NCBI GenBank assembly: GCA_947494095.1
Contig: CANLTI010000001.1
Location: 124,001 to 188,000, forward strand
Source: an uncultured Pseudomonadales bacterium
GTDB lineage: Bacteria; Pseudomonadota; Gammaproteobacteria; Pseudomonadales; Cellvibrionaceae
DNA length: 64,000 nt
Direction of reading: 5' to 3'
Shown: positions 29,693 to 39,499 of the stretch, in pieces
Numbering within the stretch: the first letter of the stretch is position 1
Layout: each line of letters begins with the position of its first letter
Made by a program: the position numbers and the translations under genes
Notes under the pieces: generated by a model
Seen by the model: the letters and a program-made list of their open reading frames with translations, nothing else
Databases searched by the model: none
What the model was told of the DNA's origin: nothing

Positions 29693-30520
29693 ATGGCTAT
29701 TGTAAAACGTAAACCTACGTCTCCAGGTCGCCGCTTTGTTGTAAGTGTGGTGAATCCTGATTTGCACAAAGGTGCACCACACGCGCCTTTGATTCAAAAG
29801 AAATCAAAAAGCGGTGGTCGTAACAACAACGGTCGAATTACTGTTCGTCACGTTGGTGGTGGCCACAAGCAGCGTTACCGTCTTATCGACTTTCGTCGTA
29901 ACAAAGATGTTATCACTGCCAAAGTTGAGCGTTTGGAGTACGATCCAAACCGCACAGCCTTTATTGCCTTAGTTTGTTATGCCGATGGTGAGCGTCGTTA
30001 CATTATCGCTCCTAAAGGCCTAAAAGCTGGTGACGTTATCCAATCGGGTGATGCTGCTCCAATTAAGGTGGGTAATACTTTGCCATTGCGCAACATTCCT
30101 TTAGGTAGTGTTGTTCATGGTCTTGAGCTTAAGCCTGGTAAAGGTGCTCAAATTGCGCGTTCAGCGGGTACTAGCGTTCAGTTAGTTGCGCGTGACGGTG
30201 CTTATGCAACCGTTCGTTTACGTTCAGGTGAAATGCGTAAAGTACTATCAGATTGTCGTGCAACTTTGGGTGAAGTTTCAAACGGCGAGCATAATCTGCG
30301 CTCTTTAGGTAAGGCAGGTGCTACGCGCTGGCGTGGTGTTCGTCCTACAGTCCGCGGTGTTGCAATGAACCCAGTTGATCACCCGCATGGTGGTGGTGAA
30401 GGTCGTACCTCTGGTGGCCGTCATCCAGTTTCACCTTGGGGTACCCCAACTAAGGGTTACAAAACGCGCAGCAACAAGCGCACCGACAACATGATTGTTC
30501 GTCGTCGTAATAAAAAATAA
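29693..30520 (+). CDS. rplB: 50S ribosomal protein L2
   Basis: L2 is needed for subunit joining and peptidyl transferase function. The 275-residue protein shows [37 protein letters not shown] and the catalytic-site loop [20 protein letters not shown], with the conserved histidine whose loss cripples peptide bond formation in E. coli. Length is as expected (273 in E. coli). Confidence 0.99.
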   Translation: MAIVKRKPTSPGRRFVVSVVNPDLHKGAPHAPLIQKKSKSGGRNNNGRITVRHVGGGHKQRYRLIDFRRNKDVITAKVERLEYDPNRTAFIALVCYADGERRYIIAPKGLKAGDVIQSGDAAPIKVGNTLPLRNIPLGSVVHGLELKPGKGAQIARSAGTSVQLVARDGAYATVRLRSGEMRKVLSDCRATLGEVSNGEHNLRSLGKAGATRWRGVRPTVRGVAMNPVDHPHGGGEGRTSGGRHPVSPWGTPTKGYKTRSNKRTDNMIVRRRNKK

Positions 30521-30553
30521 CGACGACTGACCGGACATAGAGAGGAACTTGCA

Positions 30554-30829
30554 GTGCCACGTTCACTAAAGAAAGGCCCGTTCATTGACCACCATCTTTT
30601 AAAGAAGGTAGAAGTGGCAGCCGAAAAAAACGATCGTCGTCCTATTAAAACTTGGTCACGACGTTCAATGATTTTACCTGAAATGGTTGGTTTGACTATT
30701 GCTGTACATAATGGTCGTCAACATGTTCCTGTTTCGATTAACGAAGAAATGGTTGGACATAAATTGGGTGAATTCGCCGCGACGCGTACCTACAAGGGCC
30801 ACGTTGCAGATAAAAAAGCTAAGCGCTAA
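30554..30829 (+). CDS. rpsS: 30S ribosomal protein S19
   Basis: S19 binds 16S rRNA in the 30S head with S13. The 91-residue protein shows [34 protein letters not shown] and the C-terminal [20 protein letters not shown]. It starts with GTG at 30554, with GAGGAACT upstream, 33 bp after rplB. Confidence 0.99.
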   Translation: MPRSLKKGPFIDHHLLKKVEVAAEKNDRRPIKTWSRRSMILPEMVGLTIAVHNGRQHVPVSINEEMVGHKLGEFAATRTYKGHVADKKAKR

Positions 30830-30858
30830 TCGCGCGAGAACCTCCGAGGTGTTTCACG

Positions 30859-31191
30859 ATGGAAGTAGCAGCAAAACATAAAGGTGCTCGCATCTCTGCG
30901 CAGAAAGCGCGATTGGTGGCTGATCAAATTAGGGGTATGGGCGTTGAAGAAGCGCTTGAACTTCTAACTTTCAGCACGAAAAAAGGTGCAGCCTTAATTA
31001 AGAAAGTTCTTGAATCAGCAATTGCAAATGCCGAGCACAATGAAGGCGCTGATGTCGATGAGCTTAAGGTGTCTACAATTTTTGTAGACGAAGGTATTAC
31101 CATGAAGCGGATTATGCCGCGCGCTAAAGGTCGTGCAGACCGTATTTTAAAGCGCAGCTGTCATATTACCGTTAAAGTAGCTGATCAATAA
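30859..31191 (+). CDS. rplV: 50S ribosomal protein L22
   Basis: L22 lines the exit tunnel with L4, and its beta-hairpin tip affects macrolide response. The 110-residue protein shows [40 protein letters not shown] and the hairpin [20 protein letters not shown], with no deletion at the tip. CTCCGAGG precedes it. Confidence 0.99.
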   Translation: MEVAAKHKGARISAQKARLVADQIRGMGVEEALELLTFSTKKGAALIKKVLESAIANAEHNEGADVDELKVSTIFVDEGITMKRIMPRAKGRADRILKRSCHITVKVADQ

Positions 31192-31203
31192 GAGAGCGAC
31201 GTT

Positions 31204-31878
31204 ATGGGTCAAAAAGTACATCCGACAGGCATTCGTCTCGGAATAATTAAAAAGCATACGTCGACTTGGTATGCGGGCAAAGAGCAATACGCAGATAAGC
31301 TTTTCGCTGATCTCACAGTACGTGATTTCATCAAAAAAACTTTAGCGCATGCTTCAGTAAGCCGCATTGAAATCGAGCGCCCTGCGAATACTGCTCGAAT
31401 CACTATCCACACTGCTCGCCCCGGTATTGTTATCGGCAAGAAAGGTGAGGATGTAGAGAAGTTACGCGCTGCGGTCACTAAGAAAATGGGTGTGCCTGTG
31501 CACATCAATATCGAAGAGATCCGCAAGCCTGACTTGGATGCAACTTTGGCGGCGCAGAGTGTTGCGTCTCAACTTGAGCGTCGTGTTATGTTCCGTCGTG
31601 CTATGAAGCGCGCCGTACAGAATGCTATGCGTCAAGGTGCTGAGGGTGTAAAAATTCAAGTGGGCGGCCGCTTAGGTGGCGCAGAGATCGCACGTTCCGA
31701 ATGGTATCGTGAAGGTCGTGTACCTCTTCATACTTTGCGCGCAGATATTGACTACGCAACTGCAGAAGCTGCAACTACTTACGGCATTATTGGCGTAAAA
31801 GTGTGGATCTTCAAAGGTGAAGTCATTGGTGGTGTCGAGGAAGTCGAGACTAATCAAAAGAAAAAGAGCCAAAAATAA
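31204..31878 (+). CDS. rpsC: 30S ribosomal protein S3
   Basis: S3 forms part of the mRNA entry tunnel and its helicase activity. The 224-residue protein has [19 protein letters not shown], a KH domain with the GxxG loop [13 protein letters not shown], and the C-terminal domain ([20 protein letters not shown]). It starts 12 bp after rplV; AAGAGAGC is the ribosome site. Its tail ends KKKSQK. Confidence 0.99.
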   Translation: MGQKVHPTGIRLGIIKKHTSTWYAGKEQYADKLFADLTVRDFIKKTLAHASVSRIEIERPANTARITIHTARPGIVIGKKGEDVEKLRAAVTKKMGVPVHINIEEIRKPDLDATLAAQSVASQLERRVMFRRAMKRAVQNAMRQGAEGVKIQVGGRLGGAEIARSEWYREGRVPLHTLRADIDYATAEAATTYGIIGVKVWIFKGEVIGGVEEVETNQKKKSQK

Positions 31879-31890
31879 GGGGTACGCACC

Positions 31891-32304
31891 ATGTTACAAC
31901 CTAAGCGTACGAAATTTCGTAAGCAGCAAAAAGGCCGTAACCGCGGCTTAGCCCATCGTGGCTCTAAAGTGAGCTTCGGTGAATTCGCGTTAAAAGCAGT
32001 TGGTCGTGGTCGTATTACCGCTCGCCAAATTGAAGCAGCGCGACGTGCTATGACTCGTCACATTAAACGTGGCGGTAAAATTTGGATTCGTGTGTTTCCT
32101 GATAAGCCGATTACTCAAAAGCCTTTAGAAGTTCGTCAAGGTAAAGGTAAAGGTAATGTTGAATATTGGGTATGCCAGATTCAACCAGGTAAAGTTCTTT
32201 ATGAAATGGAAGGTGTTTCTGAAGAGCTGGCACGTGAAGCATTTGCCCTAGCGGCAGCTAAGCTTCCTGTGGAAACAACGTTTGTTAAGCGATCGGTGAT
32301 GTAA
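31891..32304 (+). CDS. rplP: 50S ribosomal protein L16
   Basis: L16 organises the A-site side of the peptidyl transferase centre. The 137-residue protein shows [39 protein letters not shown] and [20 protein letters not shown]. The arginine in the [10 protein letters not shown] region is the one hydroxylated by YcfD in relatives. Its stop overlaps the rpmC ATG by one base. Confidence 0.99.
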   Translation: MLQPKRTKFRKQQKGRNRGLAHRGSKVSFGEFALKAVGRGRITARQIEAARRAMTRHIKRGGKIWIRVFPDKPITQKPLEVRQGKGKGNVEYWVCQIQPGKVLYEMEGVSEELAREAFALAAAKLPVETTFVKRSVM

Positions 32305-32495
32305 TGAAAGCGATAGAACTCCGCGAAAAATCAGTCGAAGAGTTGAACAACGAATTGCTCGCTCAATTACAAGAACAGTTCAAACTTCGCATGCAGGCGT
32401 CTACGGGCCAACTTTCACAGACTCACTTGGTAAAACAAGTTCGTCTTGATATTGCTCGTATTAAAACAGTCCTCGCAGAAAAGGCAGGTAAATAA
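32304..32495 (+). CDS. rpmC: 50S ribosomal protein L29
   Basis: L29 lies beside L23 at the tunnel exit. The 63-residue, two-helix protein shows [19 protein letters not shown] and [13 protein letters not shown], the family length. It overlaps rplP and precedes rpsQ by two bases, as in the standard S10 operon. Confidence 0.98.
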   Translation: MKAIELREKSVEELNNELLAQLQEQFKLRMQASTGQLSQTHLVKQVRLDIARIKTVLAEKAGK

Positions 32496-32497
32496 CG

Positions 32498-32761
32498 ATG
32501 TCTGAGAAAAAACTTGTTCGTACCTTAACGGGTAAAGTTGTTAGCGATAAAATGGATAAGTCTATTACTGTACTTATCGAGCGTCGTGTTAAGCATCCTA
32601 TTTACGGCAAATACGTTAGTAAATCATCCAAAGTTAAAGCTCATGATGAAACAAATGAGTGCAACATTGGTGATTTGGTAACAATTGCAGAATCGCGTCC
32701 ACTTTCTAAGACCAAAAACTGGTCTTTAGTGAAAGTAGATGAGAAATCTGTAGCTATCTAA
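32498..32761 (+). CDS. rpsQ: 30S ribosomal protein S17
   Basis: S17 is a primary 16S rRNA binder with an OB fold. The 87-residue protein shows [32 protein letters not shown] and the C-terminal [16 protein letters not shown]. It is the last gene of the S10 operon in E. coli terms; here rplN follows after only 29 bp without a terminator, so S10 and spc may be one unit. Confidence 0.99.
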   Translation: MSEKKLVRTLTGKVVSDKMDKSITVLIERRVKHPIYGKYVSKSSKVKAHDETNECNIGDLVTIAESRPLSKTKNWSLVKVDEKSVAI

Positions 32762-32790
32762 CCGCCATCTTGGAGCTTTGGAGATAAAAG

Positions 32791-33159
32791 ATGATTCAAA
32801 CGCAAACATACCTAGATGTAGCGGACAACAGTGGTGCACGTCGCGTGATGTGTATCAAAGTGTTGGGCGGTTCACACCGCCGTTATGCTGCAGTAGGCGA
32901 TATTATTAAAGTCACCGTTAAGGAAGCAATTCCTCGCGGTAAAGTGAAAAAAGGCCAAGTAATGACGGCTGTTGTTGTGCGCACCAAAAAAGGTGTTCGT
33001 CGCAATGATGGTTCTATCATTCGCTTCGATGACAATGCCGCTGTGTTATTAAACGCGCAAAGTGCACCAGTAGGTACTCGTATCTTTGGTCCTGTGACGC
33101 GTGAACTACGCAGCGAAAAATTCATGAAGATTATTTCTTTGGCGCCCGAAGTGCTTTAA
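32791..33159 (+). CDS. rplN: 50S ribosomal protein L14
   Basis: L14 is at the subunit interface and is the binding site of the silencing factor RsfS. The 122-residue protein shows [20 protein letters not shown] and the C-terminal [20 protein letters not shown]. It begins the classical spc operon. TTGGAG precedes the ATG. Confidence 0.99.
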   Translation: MIQTQTYLDVADNSGARRVMCIKVLGGSHRRYAAVGDIIKVTVKEAIPRGKVKKGQVMTAVVVRTKKGVRRNDGSIIRFDDNAAVLLNAQSAPVGTRIFGPVTRELRSEKFMKIISLAPEVL

Positions 33160-33186
33160 GCACGCCGGTATTTAGAGGACGGGTTA

Positions 33187-33504
33187 ATGCGTAAAATTAA
33201 ACGTGATGACGAAGTGATTGTAATCACCGGTCGCGACAAAGGAAAGCGAGGCAAAGTAACTCGTGTATTTTCTGATGGTCGTTTGTTAGTTTCCGGTATA
33301 CAACTGATTAAAAAGCACCAAAAGCCAAATCCTCAAGCAGGTATTGCCGGTGGCATTATCGAAAAAGAGGCACCAATACAAGAGTCAAATGTAGCGATTT
33401 TCAATGCCGCTACAGGTAAAGCTGATCGTGTTGGGTTTAAAGTTTTGGACGATAAGCGCAAGATTCGTGTGTTCAAGTCCAATGGCGAGGCGGTAGACGC
33501 GTAA
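33187..33504 (+). CDS. rplX: 50S ribosomal protein L24
   Basis: L24 is an early-assembly 50S protein near the tunnel exit. The 105-residue protein has an N-terminal KOW motif ([20 protein letters not shown]) and [28 protein letters not shown] precedes the start. Its spacing is standard: 27 bp after rplN and 15 bp before rplE. Confidence 0.99.
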   Translation: MRKIKRDDEVIVITGRDKGKRGKVTRVFSDGRLLVSGIQLIKKHQKPNPQAGIAGGIIEKEAPIQESNVAIFNAATGKADRVGFKVLDDKRKIRVFKSNGEAVDA

Positions 33505-33519
33505 GCGCACTGAGAAATT

Positions 33520-34059
33520 ATGGCCAGGCTACAAGAACGTTATAAAAACGAAATTGCAGCTCAACTTTTCAAAGAGTTGGGTTTGAAAAACGTAATGGAA
33601 ACTCCCAAAATCACCAAAATCACCATTAACATGGGTGTTGGTGAAGCGGTAGGTGACAAAAAAGTTTTAGACCACGCAGTAAGCGATATGCAAAAAATTG
33701 CTGGTCAAAAGCCTGTTGTTACCTTAGCGCGCAGATCAATCGCTGGTTTTAAGGTTCGCGAAGGCTGGCCGGTCGGTTGTAAGGTGACTTTACGTGCTGA
33801 AAAAATGTACGAATTTTTGGATCGCTTAGTATCAATTGCGATTCCACGTATTCGTGACTTCCGTGGTATTAGTCCTAAGCAATTTGATGGGCGTGGAAAC
33901 TTCTCTATGGGTGTTTCTGAGCAAATCATTTTTCCTGAGATTGACTACGATAAGATCGACAAAATGCGCGGTTTGGATATCTGTATTTCCACCACAGCCC
34001 GCACTGATGACGAAGGTCGTGCGCTGTTAAAAGCGTTCAACTTCCCGTTCAAAGGTTAA
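33520..34059 (+). CDS. rplE: 50S ribosomal protein L5
   Basis: L5 binds 5S rRNA and contacts P-site tRNA and S13. The 179-residue protein shows [20 protein letters not shown], the [15 protein letters not shown] segment and [20 protein letters not shown]. Full length and in the standard spc position. Confidence 0.99.
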   Translation: MARLQERYKNEIAAQLFKELGLKNVMETPKITKITINMGVGEAVGDKKVLDHAVSDMQKIAGQKPVVTLARRSIAGFKVREGWPVGCKVTLRAEKMYEFLDRLVSIAIPRIRDFRGISPKQFDGRGNFSMGVSEQIIFPEIDYDKIDKMRGLDICISTTARTDDEGRALLKAFNFPFKG

Positions 34060-34076
34060 TAGGAATTGGTGTAGAA

Positions 34077-34382
34077 ATGGCAAAAAAATCTATGATCGCG
34101 CGTGAAGCAAAGCGCGCCAACCTTGTAAAAAAAGATTCGACTAAACGCGATGCGTTAAAGGCGATTATCTCTAGCGTTGATTCTTCGGAAGAAGAAGTTT
34201 GGGACGCGATGGTGAAATTGCAGAAATTACCACGCGATGGTAGTGCTGCACGTATTCAGCGTCGTTGTCGCATCACTGGTCGTCCACATGCGGTATACCG
34301 CAAGTTCGGCTTGTGTCGTAATAAGCTCCGCGAAGCAGCAATGCGCGGTGATGTCCCTGGCTTAGTTAAAGCTAGTTGGTAA
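34077..34382 (+). CDS. rpsN: 30S ribosomal protein S14 (zinc-free form)
   Basis: S14 is a 30S head protein. The 101-residue, C-minus form lacks paired CxxC zinc ligands and carries the long insert typical of proteobacteria. [20 protein letters not shown] and the C-terminal [11 protein letters not shown] are diagnostic. It starts 17 bp after rplE. Confidence 0.99.
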   Translation: MAKKSMIAREAKRANLVKKDSTKRDALKAIISSVDSSEEEVWDAMVKLQKLPRDGSAARIQRRCRITGRPHAVYRKFGLCRNKLREAAMRGDVPGLVKASW

Positions 34383-34407
34383 GGTTGGTTCTGAGGAGCA
34401 ATTAACA

Positions 34408-34800
34408 ATGAGCATGCAAGATCCATTAGCTGATATGCTGACTCGCATCCGAAACGCACAAATGGTTGGTAAAACCAGCGTTTCTATGCCTTCATCTAAG
34501 CTTAAAAAAAACGTAGCGCAAGTCCTTAAAGACGAAGGCTACATTACTGATTTTGGCGTAAACGACGAAGTAAAAGCTGAGCTCACTATTGAACTCAAAT
34601 ACTTCGAAGGTAAGCCTGTTATCGCTGAAATCGATCGTGTAAGCCGTCCAGGTTTACGTTCATATGCCGGCAAAGGCGCGTTACCTTCTGTTCGTGGCGG
34701 CTTAGGCGTTGCGATTGTTACTACCAGTAAAGGTGTAATGACAGATCGCGCAGCTCGCGCTGCAGGTATCGGCGGTGAAGTTCTCTGCACCGTTTTCTAA
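34408..34800 (+). CDS. rpsH: 30S ribosomal protein S8
   Basis: S8 binds the central domain of 16S rRNA and is the translational repressor of the spc operon in E. coli. The 130-residue protein shows [19 protein letters not shown] and the rRNA-binding C-terminal [28 protein letters not shown] is the ribosome site. Confidence 0.99.
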   Translation: MSMQDPLADMLTRIRNAQMVGKTSVSMPSSKLKKNVAQVLKDEGYITDFGVNDEVKAELTIELKYFEGKPVIAEIDRVSRPGLRSYAGKGALPSVRGGLGVAIVTTSKGVMTDRAARAAGIGGEVLCTVF

Positions 34801-34827
34801 AGGCCGAGATTTAACGGGAATACAGTT

Positions 34828-35361
34828 ATGTCACGTGTAGCAAAAAGCCCAGTAAGCTTGCCTAGCGGTGTTAGTGTGGCCTTAAACGGCCAGAACATTA
34901 GCGTCAAAGGCAGCAAGGGCACGCTTGATTTCGTTATCCACACGAGTGTGGAAGTGAAGCAAGACGATAATGTTTTAACTTTTACCCCGCGCGATGGTGG
35001 TAAATCTTCTGATGCGCTTGCAGGTACTACTCGCGCATTAGTTAATAACATGGTAACCGGCGTTAGCGTCGGTTTTGAGAAAAAATTACAATTGGTAGGT
35101 GTTGGTTACCGTGCGAAAGCAACTGGTAAAGTTTTAAACCTAACCCTTGGTTTTTCTCACCCTGTTGATTATGAGTTGCCAGAAGGCGTTAAAGCCGAAA
35201 CTCCATCACAAACTGACATCGTGCTTACCGGCATGGACAAGCAATTGTTAGGTCAGGTTGCAGCAGAGATTCGCGCATTCCGTGAGCCAGAGCCTTATAA
35301 GGGTAAAGGTGTGCGTTACGCCGACGAAACAATTCGTCGTAAAGAAGCTAAGAAGAAGTAA
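34828..35361 (+). CDS. rplF: 50S ribosomal protein L6
   Basis: L6 contacts the sarcin-ricin region of 23S rRNA near the factor-binding site. The 177-residue protein has two related domains, with [20 protein letters not shown] first and [20 protein letters not shown] at the C-terminus. Length equals that of E. coli. Confidence 0.99.
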   Translation: MSRVAKSPVSLPSGVSVALNGQNISVKGSKGTLDFVIHTSVEVKQDDNVLTFTPRDGGKSSDALAGTTRALVNNMVTGVSVGFEKKLQLVGVGYRAKATGKVLNLTLGFSHPVDYELPEGVKAETPSQTDIVLTGMDKQLLGQVAAEIRAFREPEPYKGKGVRYADETIRRKEAKKK

Positions 35362-35371
35362 GGCATAGGTT

Positions 35372-35722
35372 ATGAGCGATAAAAAAGAAGCACGTCTACG
35401 TCGCGCTCGCCGTGCTCGTAGCAAAATCAGTCAGCTAGGTGTGAACCGTTTGAGTATTCATCGTACTCCTCGTCACATCTATGCCCAAGTTATTGCCCCA
35501 GAGGGTGATCGCGTATTGGCATCGGCATCGACTGTTGAGAAAGATTTTTCTCTTGAGAAAACCGGTAATGCAGAAGCGGCCAAGATTGTTGGTCAACTTG
35601 TTGCAGAACGCGCAAAAGCGGCTGGCGTTAATGCTGTTGCTTTTGACCGTAGCGGTTTCCGTTACCATGGTCGTGTTAAGGCATTAGCCGATGCAGCACG
35701 TGAAGCTGGACTGGAGTTCTAA
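35372..35722 (+). CDS. rplR: 50S ribosomal protein L18
   Basis: L18 binds 5S rRNA with L5. The 116-residue protein shows [40 protein letters not shown] and [20 protein letters not shown]. It lies 10 bp after rplF and three bases before rpsE. Confidence 0.99.
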   Translation: MSDKKEARLRRARRARSKISQLGVNRLSIHRTPRHIYAQVIAPEGDRVLASASTVEKDFSLEKTGNAEAAKIVGQLVAERAKAAGVNAVAFDRSGFRYHGRVKALADAAREAGLEF

Positions 35723-35725
35723 AAA

Positions 35726-36235
35726 ATGTCTAATACAGATAAAAAAGATAGCAACGCCGAAGGCATGCAAGAAAAATTGGTTCAGGTGAACCGCGTTTCT
35801 AAAACTGTTAAAGGTGGCCGAATTTTCCAATTCACCGCTTTGACTGTTGTTGGTGACGGTAATGGTCGTGTAGGTTACGGACGTGGTAAATCACGTGAAG
35901 TGCCTACTGCGATCCAAAAGGCTATGGAAGCTGCTCGTCGTAACATGATTAGTGTTGAGCTTAACGGCGACACTATTCAGTATCCTACGAAAGGTGTTCA
36001 CAGCTCTTCAAACGTTTACATGCAGCCTGCTTCTGCGGGTACCGGTGTTATTGCTGGTGGTGCAATGCGTGCAGTGCTTGAAATTGCAGGTGTACAAAAC
36101 GTATTGGCTAAGTGCTACGGCTCTACCAATCCGGTAAACGTTGTACGTGCGACTTTTGAAGCCTTGCGTGCGATGTCTTCTCCTGAGTCTGTTGCAGCTA
36201 AACGCGGCAAGACAGTAGAAGAGATTTTGAATTAA
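35726..36235 (+). CDS. rpsE: 30S ribosomal protein S5
   Basis: S5 affects decoding fidelity and spectinomycin response. The 169-residue protein shows the double-stranded-RNA-binding-like N-terminal domain ([20 protein letters not shown], the spectinomycin loop region, unaltered) and [21 protein letters not shown] stable UUCG-capped hairpin directly follows the stop, and rpmD starts 72 bp later. Confidence 0.99.
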   Translation: MSNTDKKDSNAEGMQEKLVQVNRVSKTVKGGRIFQFTALTVVGDGNGRVGYGRGKSREVPTAIQKAMEAARRNMISVELNGDTIQYPTKGVHSSSNVYMQPASAGTGVIAGGAMRAVLEIAGVQNVLAKCYGSTNPVNVVRATFEALRAMSSPESVAAKRGKTVEEILN

Positions 36236-36257
36236 TAGGGCGCCTTCGGGCGCTCTA
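36236..36257 (+). other. UUCG-capped intercistronic hairpin between rpsE and rpmD
   Basis: TAGGGCGCC, loop TTCG, GGCGCTCTA form a nine-base-pair stem (one G-T pair) that begins at the second base of the rpsE stop codon region. No T run follows, so it is more likely an mRNA stability or processing element than a terminator. Confidence 0.6.
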
Positions 36258-36307
36258 CTAAGAACATCTTCGCTAGTTTAATTTTTAGTAACAACGAGTA
36301 TCTAGCC

Positions 36308-36490
36308 ATGTCTAATAATATGATCACGGTGACTCAGATTAAGAGTATTGCCGGTCGATTGAAAGCTCATAAAGCCTGTGTTGCAGGTTTGGGTCTTCGT
36401 CGCATAGGTCACACCGTACAAGTAGAAGACACTCCTTCTGTGCGCGGTATGATCAACAAAGTTAACTACCTTGTTAAGGTTGAGGGTTAA
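36308..36490 (+). CDS. rpmD: 50S ribosomal protein L30
   Basis: L30 is a small 50S protein. The 60-residue product shows [40 protein letters not shown] and [13 protein letters not shown]. It starts 72 bp after rpsE, an unusually wide gap for this operon, and rplO follows four bases after its stop. Confidence 0.98.
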   Translation: MSNNMITVTQIKSIAGRLKAHKACVAGLGLRRIGHTVQVEDTPSVRGMINKVNYLVKVEG

Positions 36491-36494
36491 TCCG

Positions 36495-36929
36495 ATGCGT
36501 TTGAATGAATTATCGCCAGGTTCTGGCCGTTCGCAAAGCACGAAACGTGTGGGTCGCGGTATTGGTTCTGGTTTAGGTAAAACTTGTGGCCGCGGCCATA
36601 AAGGTCAAAAGTCTCGCTCAGGCGGCAGTGTGCGTCCGGGTTTTGAAGGCGGTCAGATGCCTTTACAGAAACGCTTGCCTAAGTTTGGTTTTAGCAGTCG
36701 TGTTAGTTTAATTTCTGCAGAAGTTCGCCTTGCTGAGCTTAACAAGGTAGACTCTGACGTTATTGATCTGGATGCGTTAAAGCGAGCTGATCTAGTTAAA
36801 ATAAGCGCCAAACGTGCAAAAGTATTTTTGTCGGGTGAGCTTACCAAAGCAGTAACTGTAAAAGGTTTAGCTGTGACCAAGGGTGCTAAAGCGGCTATTG
36901 AAGCTGCTGGCGGCAAGGTAGAAGACTAA
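36495..36929 (+). CDS. rplO: 50S ribosomal protein L15
   Basis: L15 is a late-assembly 50S protein. The 144-residue product starts [20 protein letters not shown] at 36495, the family start; an upstream in-frame start at 36471 lies inside rpm[21 protein letters not shown] and [20 protein letters not shown] are conserved. AGGGTT in the rpmD end serves as the ribosome site. Confidence 0.98.
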   Translation: MRLNELSPGSGRSQSTKRVGRGIGSGLGKTCGRGHKGQKSRSGGSVRPGFEGGQMPLQKRLPKFGFSSRVSLISAEVRLAELNKVDSDVIDLDALKRADLVKISAKRAKVFLSGELTKAVTVKGLAVTKGAKAAIEAAGGKVED

Positions 36930-36940
36930 GCGAGGTTCCT

Positions 36941-38275
36941 ATGGCAACGCCGGGAAATTTAGCGCTAGGTGGTTCTAAAGGCACAGGAGAGCTTCGCGCT
37001 CGCCTGTGGTTTTTGTTTTTGGCCATTGTGGTTTATCGCGTGGGTACACATATTCCTGTTCCAGGAATTGATCCTCAGCGCGTAGCTGATTTATTTAATC
37101 AAAACCAAGGTACCATATTGGGCATGTTTAACATGTTTTCTGGTGGTGCTTTGGAGCGTATGAGTATTCTTGCGCTAGGTATTATGCCTTACATTTCTGC
37201 CTCTATTATTATGCAGATGATGACGGCTGTATCGCCTACACTAGAAGCACTTAAGAAAGAGGGTGACGCTGGTCGCCGCAAAATAAGTCAATATACTCGT
37301 TATCTTGCTTTAGTACTTGCTTTGGTGCAGGGCTTTATCATGGTGGCCGGTATGGCTGGTCAAGGCATGGCTTATGTGGGGTTAAACTCCATGAGTTTTT
37401 ATCTTGTTGCTGTGAGCTCTTTAGTAACCGGTGCCATGTTTATGATGTGGCTTGGTGAGCAAGTAACAGAGCGTGGAATTGGCAATGGTATATCCATGCT
37501 TATTTTCGCCGGTATTGTTGCGGGTTTACCCGGTGCGATAGGGCAGGCTATCGAGAGTGCTCGACAAGGTGATTTACACTTCTTGTTGTTATTACTCATC
37601 GGTGCTTTTGCTATTGCGATTGTTTGGTTTGTTGTATTTATGGAGCGTGCGCAGCGTCGCATCACCATTAACTACGCCAAGCGCCAAACAGGACGTAACG
37701 GTGGTTACAACCAGCAGACAAGCCATCTTCCACTCAAGATTAATATGGCTGGTGTTATTCCAGTTATTTTCGCGAGTAGTTTGTTGCTTTTCCCTGCGTC
37801 TATTGCTCAGTGGTTTGGGCAGTCACAGGAAGGTCGTGCGGGAGAGATACTTCAGGAAGTTGCTTTGGCAATTGGCCCCGGTCAGCCACTCAACTTTGTG
37901 ATCTTTGGTGCATTAATTATACTGTTTTGTTTTGTTTACACAGCAATGATGTATAATCCAAAGGAAGTCGCTGATAACCTTAAAAAAGGTGGTGCTTATA
38001 TACCTGGGATTCGTCCTGGTGAGCAGTCAGCAAAATATATCGATTCAGTGCTTACCCGTTTGACCATGGTTGGAGCTGTCTACATCGCTGGTGTGGCCTT
38101 GCTTCCTCAGTTTTTGGTCGTCTCTGCAGATATTCCCTTTTATCTCGGCGGTACTTCGCTTCTGATTGTTGTGGTGGTTGTGATGGATTTTATGTCTCAA
38201 GTCCAATCTCACCTCATGAGCCATCAGTATGATTCTGTACTGAAAAAGGCAAATTTGAAAAACTACGGTCGCTAA
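36941..38275 (+). CDS. secY: Preprotein translocase subunit SecY
   Basis: SecY is the pore of the Sec export channel in the inner membrane. The 444-residue protein has ten hydrophobic spans. Marks include [15 protein letters not shown] after the first span, [20 protein letters not shown] with the plug and lateral-gate region, and the cytoplasmic loops [20 protein letters not shown] and [17 protein letters not shown]. It is co-transcribed with the spc ribosomal genes; rpmJ follows after 29 bp. Confidence 0.99.
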   Translation: MATPGNLALGGSKGTGELRARLWFLFLAIVVYRVGTHIPVPGIDPQRVADLFNQNQGTILGMFNMFSGGALERMSILALGIMPYISASIIMQMMTAVSPTLEALKKEGDAGRRKISQYTRYLALVLALVQGFIMVAGMAGQGMAYVGLNSMSFYLVAVSSLVTGAMFMMWLGEQVTERGIGNGISMLIFAGIVAGLPGAIGQAIESARQGDLHFLLLLLIGAFAIAIVWFVVFMERAQRRITINYAKRQTGRNGGYNQQTSHLPLKINMAGVIPVIFASSLLLFPASIAQWFGQSQEGRAGEILQEVALAIGPGQPLNFVIFGALIILFCFVYTAMMYNPKEVADNLKKGGAYIPGIRPGEQSAKYIDSVLTRLTMVGAVYIAGVALLPQFLVVSADIPFYLGGTSLLIVVVVVMDFMSQVQSHLMSHQYDSVLKKANLKNYGR

Positions 38276-38304
38276 GTTAGCGACCATTTGATGAGGTTTT
38301 ATCG

Positions 38305-38421
38305 ATGAAAGTTCGTGCATCTGTAAAAAAGATTTGCCGTAACTGCAAGGTTGTACGTCGTAGCGGTGTAGTACGCGTAATCTGTAGTGCGGAGCCCCGC
38401 CACAAACAGCGTCAGGGCTAA
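38305..38421 (+). CDS. rpmJ: 50S ribosomal protein L36 (zinc form)
   Basis: This 38-residue protein ([20 protein letters not shown] at the N-terminus) is the last of the spc operon. Zinc ligands Cys11, Cys14, Cys27 and His33 are all present, so it is the zinc-binding, C-plus paralogue. It starts 29 bp after secY with TGAGG upstream. A long perfect inverted repeat follows six bases after the stop. Confidence 0.96.
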   Translation: MKVRASVKKICRNCKVVRRSGVVRVICSAEPRHKQRQG

Positions 38422-38426
38422 AAATT

Positions 38427-38465
38427 AATACTGATTATGCTGATATTATCAGCATAATCAGTATT
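38427..38465 (+). other. Perfect 19-bp-arm inverted repeat after rpmJ
   Basis: AATACTGATTATGCTGATA, a single T, and TATCAGCATAATCAGTATT form a perfect AT-rich palindrome of 39 bases. No T run follows, so it is not a standard terminator. It could be an mRNA 3'-end hairpin of the spc operon or a protein-binding palindrome upstream of the alpha operon promoter. Confidence 0.8.
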
Positions 38466-38536
38466 TCGTAGCGCCAAGATGACTCTTGTCGTTACACACT
38501 GGGGGTACTAACTGTCGTTAATCCTATGGTTAGCTA

Positions 38537-38565
38537 TTGAATTCCAGTGACATTGCTATTATTAT
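38537..38565 (+). promoter_or_regulatory. Probable sigma70 promoter of the alpha operon
   Basis: TTGAAT (38537-38542), a 17-bp spacer and TATTAT (38560-38565) precede a GC-rich discriminator (CGCGCGCCT). It lies about 140 bp upstream of rpsM and before the hairpin at 38613, so the hairpin would be in the leader. Confidence 0.6.
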
Positions 38566-38612
38566 CGCGCGCCTTTATTCGTAATTATCTATTGATTACT
38601 TAAGACATGCAG

Positions 38613-38649
38613 GCAGGGCCCCGAGTTTTACTTGGGGCCCTGCTTTTTT
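38613..38649 (+). terminator. Strong terminator or attenuator in the rpsM leader
   Basis: GCAGGGCCCCGAG and CTTGGGGCCCTGC (one G-T pair) are followed by TTTTTT. It lies between the likely alpha promoter and rpsM, so transcripts reaching rpsM must read through it. This is the layout of an attenuator. It could instead end spc operon read-through, with an unseen promoter in the 55 bp before rpsM. Confidence 0.8.
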
Positions 38650-38704
38650 GATATGCAAGTGTTGCTGTTAGTACCGCAACAAAATGAAAAATTGGAGTAA
38701 CTAA

Positions 38705-39061
38705 ATGGCTCGTATTGCTGGTGTCAACATACCAGATAACAAACATGCCGTGATCTCTTTAACTTACGTCTATGGCGTAGGTGCTACATCAGCGAAAAAA
38801 GTATGTGCTGATGCAGGCATTGAAGAGAGCGCAAAAATCGGCGACTTATCTGAAGAGCAACTAGAATTGTTGCGTACTGAAGTGGCTAAGTTAACCGTTG
38901 AAGGTGACCTTCGTCGTGAAGTGTCAATGAACATCAAACGTTTAATGGACTTGGGTTGTTACCGTGGCATGCGCCATCGTCGTAACTTACCTCTACGTGG
39001 CCAGCGCACCAAAACAAATGCGCGCACCCGTAAAGGCCCACGTAAGCCAATTAAGAAGTAA
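38705..39061 (+). CDS. rpsM: 30S ribosomal protein S13
   Basis: S13 forms inter-subunit bridges with L5 and 23S rRNA and touches P-site tRNA. The 118-residue protein shows [40 protein letters not shown] and the basic C-terminal tail. It opens the alpha operon, with TTGGAGTAA as ribosome site. Confidence 0.99.
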   Translation: MARIAGVNIPDNKHAVISLTYVYGVGATSAKKVCADAGIEESAKIGDLSEEQLELLRTEVAKLTVEGDLRREVSMNIKRLMDLGCYRGMRHRRNLPLRGQRTKTNARTRKGPRKPIKK

Positions 39062-39089
39062 TAGCCCGATAAGTTGAGGATCCATTGCT

Positions 39090-39485
39090 ATGGCAAAGCC
39101 AGGTAATAAAAGCACTCAGCGCAAAAAGGTCAAAAAGACAGTAGTCGATGGCATTGCGCATATTCACGCATCGTTTAACAACACGATCGTAACAATTACA
39201 GACCGTCAAGGTAACGCTCTTTCTTGGGCTACCTCGGGTGGTTCTGGTTTCCGTGGTTCACGTAAAAGTACTCCGTTCGCTGCGCAGGTTGCTGCAGAGC
39301 GCGCGGGTCAAGCTGCGTTGGACTATGGATTGAAAAATCTTGATGTTGAAGTTAAGGGTCCTGGACCTGGCCGCGAGTCAGCTGTTCGTGCACTTAACAA
39401 TGTTGGTTATAAAATCACCAACATTACCGATGTGACACCCATTCCACACAATGGTTGTCGCCCTCCCAAGAAACGTCGCGTATAG
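39090..39485 (+). CDS. rpsK: 30S ribosomal protein S11
   Basis: S11 lies on the 30S platform beside the mRNA exit. The 131-residue protein shows [40 protein letters not shown] and the C-terminal [20 protein letters not shown]. It is 28 bp after rpsM. Confidence 0.99.
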   Translation: MAKPGNKSTQRKKVKKTVVDGIAHIHASFNNTIVTITDRQGNALSWATSGGSGFRGSRKSTPFAAQVAAERAGQAALDYGLKNLDVEVKGPGPGRESAVRALNNVGYKITNITDVTPIPHNGCRPPKKRRV

Positions 39486-39499
39486 GAGTTTAATCAGTT

